This document shows positions 6,062-12,221 of a DNA stretch of 13,036 bases, in pieces. Numbering within the stretch: position 1 is the first letter of the stretch; every line of letters starts with the position of its first letter. The notes beneath the pieces are model-generated. The model was given only the letters and a program-made list of their open reading frames with translations. It ran no database searches and was not told the origin of the DNA. A program made the translations under genes and the position numbers. The stretch comes from Anaerolineales bacterium (GTDB lineage Bacteria > Chloroflexota > Anaerolineae > Anaerolineales > UBA4823), in the NCBI GenBank assembly GCA_028687395.1, contig JAQUAE010000018.1, forward strand, positions 1 to 13,036. Direction: 5' to 3'.

Positions 6062-7960
6062 TCAACGGCAAGAACCTCTGCACAAGCGGTAGGTGAGCTC
6101 GAACCAGCCCCCACCGCCTTCGCCGCGCGCATGGCGAATCTGGCTGTCCCAGGCTTCGTAGCCGTGGTTACGGTACACCTCGCCCAGTGATTGGGGCAAG
6201 ATTGCCGGATCGCCGGGCATCCCCCAGCACAACACCTGGGCAAACAGAGCGCCATCCTCCTCCACCTGGATCGTCTTGCGCCGCCTGTCATCCGGCAGGT
6301 CCCAGGATCCGGGGCTGGTGATGCCCAACAACCCCGATTCGGGGACGCGCACCATCCTTCCAAGCCCGGTAGCGTTCAGGTAACAGTACACCCCTACCCA
6401 AGAAGTATCGGTGGATAAACCCATCAGCTCGACCTCGACGTTGACGCGATGACCGATCCGTGGACAGCCGTGATTCTCCACCGGGCCGGGCACATCAGGA
6501 CAGGCGTCCAGGGCGTAGGGTAGCCCATCGGCGTCCAGGTCGTATTCATCCGGGCAGCCGAGCAAAGCCGGGTCCCCCACCTCGGTCAGGCAGGCGTCGT
6601 AAGCATCCAGCACGCCATCCCCATCCTGGTCCCCGGGGAAGGCCGGGCATCCGGCAAACTCCACCGGGCCCGCCTGGTCGGGACAGCCATCCTCCGCGTT
6701 GAGCACGCCATCCCCGTCCCGGTCGCACAGCGAGGGCATCACCCGGCACCACCAATCCGACGGGAGGGTAAACAACGATATCCCCGCCCTCTCGATGATG
6801 TCCAGCGGGAGGTAAGGGCAGCCGCGATTGGACGCCGGCCCGGGTTCGTCGGGGCAGCTATCCTCGCCATCCAGCACGCCATCCCCATCGCGATCTTCGG
6901 GCAACGGGCAACCGTCGTTTTCCAGCGGTCCAGCCTCGTCAGGGCAAAGGTCGTAGTCATCCAGCACGCCATCGCCATCCGTATCTACCAATCCCTCCTC
7001 AGGCAAGCAGCCGCCCTCTTCGAGCACGCCTGCCTCATCGGGACAGGCGTCTTCGCCATCCGGGATGCCATCCCCATCGCGGTCCTCGCTCAGCGGGCAG
7101 CCGTCGCCCTCCACAGGACCGGCGCGATCAACGCAGGCGTCGTCGGAATCAGGCACACCATCGCCATCCGCATCCAGGCTGGAAGCGCTCGGGCAGCCCT
7201 CGTCCTCGCGCGGCCCGGCTTCCAGTGGGCAGCGATCCAGGAAGTCCGGCAGGCCGTCCCCGTCGCTATCCGTGACCCAGGCGCCTGCCGGGCAACCTGC
7301 CCATTCGGGCAGGCCGGGTTGGTCCGGGCAGCGGTCTTCTCCATCCGGCACCCCATCCCGGTCGCGATCGGGTACCGCGTCCGGCGGGCACCCCGCTTCA
7401 GCCGGGTCGCCGGGAGTTTCCGGACAGGCGTCCTGGCTATCCACCAGGCCATCCCCATCGCGGTCTTCACTGAGCAGGCATCCCCGGCTGGCGGCAGGCC
7501 CAGGTTGGTCCGGGCACTCGTCCAGCTCGTCCGGTATGACATCCCCATCCCTATCTGCAGCCGGCACCGCGGTCACCTGGATGGTCTGCAAGGAGGTGTC
7601 TCCCTGTTGGTTATAAGCTACGAAGGTCAGCGCATGGAGGCCCTCGCTGCCAGCAGCCCACGCCCAGGTGCCCAGCAAGGTATCCCCTGCGCCAACCTGC
7701 TCACCAGCTAACCAGCCATCGGCGTAGAACTGCAGCTTGGCCAGCGCGCCGCCCTGCGCGGCCGCCCCGGCCTGGACGGTCAGCGGGATGCCTACCCGGA
7801 TGGTTGCATTCGCCTCTGGCGAGAGGATGCGTATCTGCGGTGCTGCCGCCTGTCGCCGAAGCCGTTGCAGATAACCCACCCCCAGATAGATTAACCCGAG
7901 GAACGCCAGTGCCACGGCGATAACGAGCACTACCCCTACACAAGTTTTTAGAGCCTTCAT
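6062..7960 (-). CDS. membrane-anchored thrombospondin type 3 repeat (calcium-binding) surface protein
   Basis: A 632-residue protein. A single hydrophobic segment near the N-terminus (about 7-30) is a signal anchor or uncleaved signal peptide. An Ig-like beta domain follows (about 41-132; 'ILSPEANATIRVGIPLTVQA'). Residues 136-499 hold eleven Asp-rich repeats of the D-x-DGDG-x-x-D-x-x-D-x-C-P...GC type, the thrombospondin type 3/OmpA-linker calcium-binding motif. Each carries two Cys, probably disulfide-bonded outside the cell. The row is interrupted between repeats 8 and 9 by about 30 residues (ISLFTLPSDWWCRVMPSLC). The C-terminal 130 residues form a domain I do not recognise, with four Cys. 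The start is ATG 7960, where GGGGAG has proper six-base spacing; GTG 7963 is possible but too close. Only 20 bases separate it from the upstream lipoprotein gene, so they form an operon. A role as rigid calcium-stabilised stalk is inferred. Confidence 0.85.
   Translation of the reverse strand: MKALKTCVGVVLVIAVALAFLGLIYLGVGYLQRLRRQAAAPQIRILSPEANATIRVGIPLTVQAGAAAQGGALAKLQFYADGWLAGEQVGAGDTLLGTWAWAAGSEGLHALTFVAYNQQGDTSLQTIQVTAVPAADRDGDVIPDELDECPDQPGPAASRGCLLSEDRDGDGLVDSQDACPETPGDPAEAGCPPDAVPDRDRDGVPDGEDRCPDQPGLPEWAGCPAGAWVTDSDGDGLPDFLDRCPLEAGPREDEGCPSASSLDADGDGVPDSDDACVDRAGPVEGDGCPLSEDRDGDGIPDGEDACPDEAGVLEEGGCLPEEGLVDTDGDGVLDDYDLCPDEAGPLENDGCPLPEDRDGDGVLDGEDSCPDEPGPASNRGCPYLPLDIIERAGISLFTLPSDWWCRVMPSLCDRDGDGVLNAEDGCPDQAGPVEFAGCPAFPGDQDGDGVLDAYDACLTEVGDPALLGCPDEYDLDADGLPYALDACPDVPGPVENHGCPRIGHRVNVEVELMGLSTDTSWVGVYCYLNATGLGRMVRVPESGLLGITSPGSWDLPDDRRRKTIQVEEDGALFAQVLCWGMPGDPAILPQSLGEVYRNHGYEAWDSQIRHARGEGGGGWFELTYRLCRGSCR
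6464..7555 (-). repeat. eleven imperfect in-gene tandem repeats (TSP3 coding repeats)
   Basis: Units of roughly 75-100 bp recur across this stretch, each containing a version of GCCATCCCCATCGCGGTC on the plus strand (the codons for Asp-x-Asp-Gly-Asp-Gly). Examples begin near 6611, 6706, 6877, 6966, 7066, 7447 and 7535. The copies differ at many silent positions, so this is an old protein-level repeat, though recombination between copies could still change repeat number. Confidence 0.8.
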
Positions 7961-7980
7961 CACCCACTCCCCTTTCCCAC

Positions 7981-9090
7981 TCAGATCAGGCAGACCTTCA
8001 CTTCGAAGCTCTGGGCTGGGCTCTGAACCATGTTGCCGCGAGCATCCCAGGCGCGTAAGTAATATTCGACACGCACCCCGGAGTAGTTTGCCAGGCTGGA
8101 AGCCAACTGCGTGGGACCGATCTCCACCTGGTACTTCTTGCCCTCGACGTGCTGGGCGGGCAGCGTTCGCCAGGCGCCCTGCTGTTCGCCGCGCACGACC
8201 CGATAGGTGATCTCCACCCTGGCGATGCCCGAGGGGTCGCTCACCCGGGCGATAATTTGGGCGCTCACCGGTCCGCAGGTGCTGCTGTCAAAGATGGCTT
8301 CCGGTGTGTGGCTTAAGCCGAGGATCTGCGGTGGGCTGGTGTCTGCAGGGACGATGGTGGTGGGTGGAACGACCGTCGTCGGCGGGACTACGGTGGTCGG
8401 GCGGCGGGTGAAGGTCGGCGAGGGGCTGGGTTGAACAACGGTGATGACCAGGGGCTGTTCGACAGCCCCACCAGGCGACTCCCCTCGCAGGACGTATTTG
8501 ACCGTCTCGCTGGGGCACACCTGGCGGCTGCCGATCTGGGCCACCACCTCGCCATCCAGGGTGACGCGCGCGGCGTAATTCACCTCCCAATGCAGGTCGG
8601 TGCACTCGCCAGCAACCAGCGCCAGGCTATCCGCCCAGAAGTTGAGTTGGACGGCGGGCGCCGGGGTAGCGGCCGCGGTTGGCGCGAAGGGCAAGGTAGA
8701 AGTGGGGGTGATGTACAGCGAGGGGTAAGACCCACTGGTATAGACGTTCACCCCAATCTCCCTACTGTTCCTCGACCCAGCGGCCACGCGCAAGCGATAA
8801 TAGCCGGGCGCGACCGGCGTCCAGCTTCCCACGCCCTCCCACAGCTCCTCGCTGATCTGTGTCACGCCAAGCTCGACGATGGGCGTGCCGTTAATGGTGA
8901 GGAACATCTGCTCAACGGCAAAATTGGTGTGTCCCATGATGGCTGCCGGTTGCCCGACGAGCAACCTCGCCCCATTCAAAGGCGCATCGATCCAAACTTC
9001 GAGACTCGGCCCAGTGCCGCTGGTGTCCAACGTACAGCCGCTTGAAAAAACCAGCAGGCACACAGAAGCGGCCAGCATGAGGCGCTTCAT
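7981..9090 (-). CDS. surface lipoprotein with Ig-like domains and Pro/Thr linker
   Basis: A 369-residue exported lipoprotein. Residues 1-18 are a signal peptide and Cys19 the probable lipid-modified residue (VFSSGC, a slightly atypical lipobox). Domain 1 (about 29-117, 'EVWIDAPLNGARLLVGQPA') is an Ig-like beta-sandwich. A Thr/Pro/Ala-rich linker follows (about 125-146), then domain 2 (147-219) with FWAD, GEC..LHWEV and VCPSETVKYVL, in which Cys163 and Cys192 could pair. A linker of three near-identical hexapeptides PTTVVP/PTTVVP/PTTIVP (231-248) leads to a C-terminal Ig-like domain (252-369; Cys272 and Cys367). I see no catalytic motif. The start is ATG 9090 with AGGAGGG just upstream; an in-frame ATG at 9162 would bury the signal peptide. 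It is the first gene of a two-gene operon with the thrombospondin-repeat protein and likely acts with it at the cell surface. Confidence 0.75.
   Translation of the reverse strand: MKRLMLAASVCLLVFSSGCTLDTSGTGPSLEVWIDAPLNGARLLVGQPAAIMGHTNFAVEQMFLTINGTPIVELGVTQISEELWEGVGSWTPVAPGYYRLRVAAGSRNSREIGVNVYTSGSYPSLYITPTSTLPFAPTAAATPAPAVQLNFWADSLALVAGECTDLHWEVNYAARVTLDGEVVAQIGSRQVCPSETVKYVLRGESPGGAVEQPLVITVVQPSPSPTFTRRPTTVVPPTTVVPPTTIVPADTSPPQILGLSHTPEAIFDSSTCGPVSAQIIARVSDPSGIARVEITYRVVRGEQQGAWRTLPAQHVEGKKYQVEIGPTQLASSLANYSGVRVEYYLRAWDARGNMVQSPAQSFEVKVCLI
8347..8400 (-). repeat. triple hexapeptide coding repeat
   Basis: Three consecutive 18-bp units encode PTTVVP, PTTVVP and PTTIVP in the lipoprotein's second linker. 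On the plus strand the recurring pattern is GGNACNACGGTGGTNGG-like. It is a typical extended wall-spanning or glycosylatable linker. Confidence 0.7.
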
Positions 9091-9406
9091 GGCATTACCC
9101 TCCTTTGACCTGGCGATGACTTGCGGGCGCGCGGCTACCGGGCGAGGGGCCAGTGGCGGCAAGCGCGCCGTAATCTCCCGCCAGGGCGGTTTTGTTCTGC
9201 TGACGACTTGTTTCGATAGGGATGATGGGGAGGCAGGCCAGACCTACAGGGAATACTGTGCAAGCGCTGAGCACCACGCGCTCACATGCGGTGACGACCG
9301 GGACGACGATCACTCCCCGACCAGCCTGGCCTGCTGGCACGGTTTTCCTCCCCGGGGCGTTTCAAAGAAGGCTGACTGCCACGCCAGCTTTCACGCCTAC
9401 ATCATC

Positions 9407-9435
9407 ATTCTACATTAAAGATTGGGGGAATACAA
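9407..9435 (-). promoter_or_regulatory. candidate sigma70 promoter of the surface lipoprotein operon
   Basis: Read on the minus strand, TTGTAT (9430-9435, 4 of 6) and TAGAAT (9407-9412, 5 of 6) are exactly 17 bp apart. Transcription would begin near 9400, giving a leader of about 310 bases before the lipoprotein ATG at 9090. I found no better promoter closer to the gene. Confidence 0.4.
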
Positions 9436-9808
9436 CCACCTTAAGGCGAAGGCGGCGTGGAAAGAACTTGGTCACTTGCTGTGGCGCGCCGCGGATTTTG
9501 TTTCACCCAAGTCTGGATTGCGGCAAGACGCAGGGCGCCTCGCAAGCAGGCCATCTTTCACCATCATTCCCTATTTTCCACGCCAGCTAGGCGCGGCAGC
9601 GCTCACCGACGATGTCTAATACGTTCTACCCCCAATTTTAAGATGGAAGGTTCTCCCCGCTGGCGCGCCTGTCGGTCGCACTCCAGGATGGTCACGCGCA
9701 CGTTGCGGGTGTTAACAAGTCCCTGGGAAGCACCCTGAATATTTTCTTATCCGCTTGTGGTGTGTGCATACGCCTCCTGCCTGTCTCTAAAGATCAGGAG
9801 TAATTGTA

Positions 9809-9820
9809 AGGATTAATCCT
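9809..9820. promoter_or_regulatory. 12-bp perfect palindrome AGGATTAATCCT
   Basis: A perfect palindrome in the AT-richer gap, overlapped by a wider CAGGA (9795-9799) / TCCTG (9817-9821) inverted repeat. It could be a protein-binding site, but no adjacent promoter is obvious on either strand. Confidence 0.25.
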
Positions 9821-9885
9821 GGAGAACTTGTGGAGGGCTGATAGGGATTTTATGAAATTTTGAACTACTCGACACGAAGCTGAAT

Positions 9886-9919
9886 AAAAAAGCGCGGGGC
9901 CAATGGACCGACCCCGCGC
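9886..9919 (-). terminator. rho-independent terminator of the opine dehydrogenase operon
   Basis: On the minus strand GCGCGGGG (9912-9919) pairs with CCCCGCGC (9892-9899) across a 12-base loop and is followed directly by six T (9886-9891). It begins 21 bases after the stop codon at 9941. Confidence 0.9.
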
Positions 9920-9940
9920 CGGTGGTTATTCAATACAGGG

Positions 9941-11032
9941 TTACGCCAGCCGCTCGCCGCGCTCCAGGTAAACCAGCAGCGCCTTGGCATCCAGCCCTTC
10001 CAGTCCCATGCGCTTCAGGTTGCGCCCGTGTTCCCAGCAATCGACGCCCATGATCGCCCCGCCGATCTGGATCAAGGCGTCCATGGTGGGTGTGGGCACG
10101 CCCACCGCGTCTCCCAGGCTAGCCCAGGGCACCAACCCGAAGGGCACATCCTCGGTCAGGTAGCGGCTGCTCAGCGAGTCCGGGCCTTTCACCGGGGTGA
10201 GCCCCAGGCTGCCGTTGACCGATTCCCACAATGTGCCGCGCGGGCCGTAGGCTGATTCGACCATCATGTCCACGCCAGTGGGCAGCTTGATACCCAGCGC
10301 CGCGCCGGTGGCCAATCGCTCGCGGTCGACCGCTTCCGCCACGCGCACCACGCCCGGCGTCATCCCCTCCTCGTACATGTAGAAATCGCCGTGCGAGCGC
10401 TCGATGCGCCCAGCGTTGAGTAAAGTGCCCACCGGGTGCAAGAGCGGGGTCAGGTGCGCCAAGCCGGTTTCGACCACGGTATCCTTGGGCGCAAAGGGGT
10501 AATACGCCTTGATCTTTGCGTAGGCTTCCTGGCAGCGGTTGCCCGGCACGGTCGCCAGGGCCATCACGGCCCGGATGTGAAAGGTGCGCACCTTGCCCGG
10601 CGCGACCAGCCGGGTGGCAAAGGGCAATCCGCCCGTTTCGGCGACCAGCACGTTCTTGCGGCACCCGTTTTCACGGATGCCGGTGACGAACTCGAGCGCC
10701 GAGAGCGAGCCAGGCATAATCACTACCAGTTGCCCGTCCTCCAGGTGCGGCGCCAACAAGCGCGTGTAGGGCGCGATGGTGAAGCCGGGCAATGGCAAGA
10801 AGATGACCTCCACGCCCTTGACCGCCTTGGCAATGTCGCTGGTCACCATGTTGAGTTTGGCTTTACCCTGACCAGCCACGCCGCTCATCTCGATCTCGCC
10901 GGTCTCGAACACCGTGCGCATATTACCGGCGAACTGTTCCATCTCGAACATGTTGACGGTGAGACCCTTGAGGGTCAAATCCGCTGAAATCGTGTGGGAA
11001 GCATTACCTCCCCCGAGTACTGCAACCTTCAT
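9941..11032 (-). CDS. NAD/NADP octopine/nopaline dehydrogenase family protein
   Basis: A 363-residue opine-dehydrogenase-family oxidoreductase. The N-terminal Rossmann domain starts with VAVLGGGNASHT (3-14), the family's Gly-Gly-Gly-Asn nucleotide-binding loop. The C-terminal all-helical domain has HPVGTLLNAGRIE (199-211), whose His199 corresponds to the conserved substrate/catalytic His, and the signature YLTEDVPFGLVPWASLG (291-307) followed by GVPTPTMDALI. Such enzymes reductively condense an amino acid with a 2-oxo acid, or the reverse, giving a secondary amine dicarboxylate; bacterial members are often annotated without known substrates. The length is typical. AAGGAGG lies five bases before ATG 11032. 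The cyclodeaminase-like gene ends 28 bases upstream, so they are co-transcribed, and a strong terminator follows. Whether it makes or degrades an opine cannot be told from sequence. Confidence 0.88.
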   Translation of the reverse strand: MKVAVLGGGNASHTISADLTLKGLTVNMFEMEQFAGNMRTVFETGEIEMSGVAGQGKAKLNMVTSDIAKAVKGVEVIFLPLPGFTIAPYTRLLAPHLEDGQLVVIMPGSLSALEFVTGIRENGCRKNVLVAETGGLPFATRLVAPGKVRTFHIRAVMALATVPGNRCQEAYAKIKAYYPFAPKDTVVETGLAHLTPLLHPVGTLLNAGRIERSHGDFYMYEEGMTPGVVRVAEAVDRERLATGAALGIKLPTGVDMMVESAYGPRGTLWESVNGSLGLTPVKGPDSLSSRYLTEDVPFGLVPWASLGDAVGVPTPTMDALIQIGGAIMGVDCWEHGRNLKRMGLEGLDAKALLVYLERGERLA

Positions 11033-11060
11033 GATTACCTCCTTGTGTCTTGCGCTGGGG

Positions 11061-12062
11061 TCAATCGAAATCGCGCTCCATCAAGACCAGGCGCGTCCCG
11101 AGGTTCAACGCCTGCGCCTTGTGATACACCCGCTGGGCAATGGCAATGTCCTCCATCGCCAGCCCATAATTGAAATCGACGATGCGCTCGTCGGGCCGTT
11201 CCCGGCCGGGCTTCTGCCCGGCGACAATTTCGCCCAGCTCAGCGTTCGGTTCCGGCAAGGGGCCATCGAAGCCGCCGACGACTTTGGCAGCGTTGGAGAG
11301 CTGCGCCCAATCATCGGTGATGAACTTATCGGCGCGGTGGATCACCTGGTTCTCCCAGCCGCGGTGGTGCACAGGCAGCACTAACGCCCCTGCCCCCACC
11401 CAGCGGTCGAAGTAGATCACCTGCTCGAGCTTGCCGGTAGCGGTGACGATCACGTCCGAGCCCTCGATCACCTCCTGAGGTGAGCTGCAGGTTTTCACCT
11501 CGCACTCCACCTTGCCCGCCAGTTTTTGCTGGGCGAGGCGCAGCGTATCGGCCGAGATGTCGTAGTATTTAGCCAGGCGCAGGTCCGGTAGAACTTCCTG
11601 TAGTGCCAGCAGGTTGAAGCGCCCCTGCACCCCGGCGCCGACGATGCCAACCACCTCGGCGTGCGGTTTGGCCAGGTACTTGGCTGCCACCGCCGAGACC
11701 GCGCCGGTGCGTGCCGCGGTAATCCAGCGACAATCCATCATCGCCAGCGGCTTACCGGTAGCGACGTCGTTCAACATGATCACGCCCATCACCGCCGGCA
11801 GGTGGTGCTGGTAATTGGTGGGATAGCTGGATACCCACTTCATGCCCGCCGCCTGGAGCTCGCTCAGGTAAGCCGGCATGGCATGCAAGAAGGCGGAATG
11901 CAGCGGGTGGATTCCCGGCTTGGGAGGATTCTCGACACGCTTGACGCCATGCTCGTAAAAGACCTTCTCGACGGTGTCGATCACCTGGCGCATCGACATC
12001 CCCACCTGGAGCACTTCCTCCTGGGAGAGAAAGATGAAATCTACGCGTTCGAAATCGCTCAT
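11061..12062 (-). CDS. ornithine cyclodeaminase/mu-crystallin family protein
   Basis: A 333-residue protein of the OCD/mu-crystallin family, which also includes an archaeal alanine dehydrogenase, ketimine reductases and SbnB-type enzymes. Visible family features are Lys75 in AAGMKWVSSYPTN, Arg118 in RTGAVSAVAAKYLAKP, a Rossmann loop GIVGAGVQGRFN (139-150) for NAD(P), and ATGK after the 'SDVIVTA' strand. At the point where true ornithine cyclodeaminase has a G-A/S-D-x-P-G-K-x-E-L segment with a catalytic Asp, this protein has LVLPVHHRGWENQV (227-240), with no Asp. It is thus unlikely to be a standard ornithine cyclodeaminase and may be an imine reductase or amino-acid/opine dehydrogenase (inference). 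GGGAAGG (12068-12074) precedes ATG 12062 by five bases. It lies directly before the opine dehydrogenase gene, which suggests a shared pathway. Confidence 0.85.
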   Translation of the reverse strand: MSDFERVDFIFLSQEEVLQVGMSMRQVIDTVEKVFYEHGVKRVENPPKPGIHPLHSAFLHAMPAYLSELQAAGMKWVSSYPTNYQHHLPAVMGVIMLNDVATGKPLAMMDCRWITAARTGAVSAVAAKYLAKPHAEVVGIVGAGVQGRFNLLALQEVLPDLRLAKYYDISADTLRLAQQKLAGKVECEVKTCSSPQEVIEGSDVIVTATGKLEQVIYFDRWVGAGALVLPVHHRGWENQVIHRADKFITDDWAQLSNAAKVVGGFDGPLPEPNAELGEIVAGQKPGRERPDERIVDFNYGLAMEDIAIAQRVYHKAQALNLGTRLVLMERDFD

Positions 12063-12084
12063 GTATGCCTTCCCACCCGCGCTG

Positions 12085-12201
12085 GGTAACTAACACGGGA
12101 CCCGGCTTCGGGCCTGGCTGGTGGAAGTCCCCCCCCGAGTTCAGACTTTCCACCCAGGATAACTTCCTACCGCCGGCGAAACCGGGTCCCGGATAGTTGC
12201 C
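12085..12201. repeat. long-inverted-repeat element upstream of the cyclodeaminase-like gene
   Basis: The left arm (12085-12110) and the reverse complement of the right arm (12177-12201) agree at 21 of 26 aligned positions, including an uninterrupted 10-bp CGGGACCCGG. Inside is a second hairpin, GGTGGAAGTC (12120-12129) with GACTTTCCACC (12144-12154), and a C-run. Just outside, ACCCGCG (12075-12081) pairs with CGCGGGT (12211-12217). It occupies nearly the whole gap between two same-strand genes, so in mRNA it would fold into a long stem next to the ribosome binding site. It could be a miniature mobile element, an mRNA-processing hairpin or a regulatory leader. No T-run is present for termination. 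Confidence 0.55.
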
Positions 12202-12221
12202 ATGACACCTCGCGGGTCGAT

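Larger units (their letters stand above)
9091..9940. other. 850-bp gap without a convincing gene
   Basis: This lies between the start of the surface operon and the end of the opine operon, both on the minus strand. I see the leader and probable promoter of the surface operon (to 9435), scattered short open frames with no ribosome binding sites or recognisable motifs, a 12-bp palindrome at 9809-9820, and the terminator of the opine operon at 9886-9919. The 9740-9890 part is AT-richer than its surroundings. It may contain decayed sequence. Confidence 0.55.

Noticed and set aside
5094..6092. Long plus-strand open frame of about 330 codons overlapping the second permease
   Set aside because: It is an alternative frame of the MalG-type permease. 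Its translation is Arg/Pro/His-rich and unrelated to any motif, while the permease frame has full family features.
6464..7555. Regularly spaced short repeats resembling a CRISPR array
   Set aside because: The repeats are imperfect, keep the reading frame and encode the Asp-rich TSP3 motif. There are no unique spacers and no cas genes.
9222..9619. Plus-strand open frames of 65-122 codons in the gap
   Set aside because: They overlap one another in different frames, have unusual starts without Shine-Dalgarno sites and show no recognisable motif.
9603..9746. 48-codon minus-strand open frame with a protein-like translation (TRNVRVTILECDRQARQRG)
   Set aside because: It has no ATG and no ribosome binding site, only weak internal GTG codons, and is short enough to occur by chance in GC-rich DNA. 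At best it is a remnant.
12063..12221. Structured leader considered as a T-box, guanidine or other riboswitch
   Set aside because: The GGGTGGAAAG stretch lacks the T-box GGGTGGNACCGCG core, and no guanidine-riboswitch core is visible. The symmetry is that of a long inverted repeat rather than a known aptamer.
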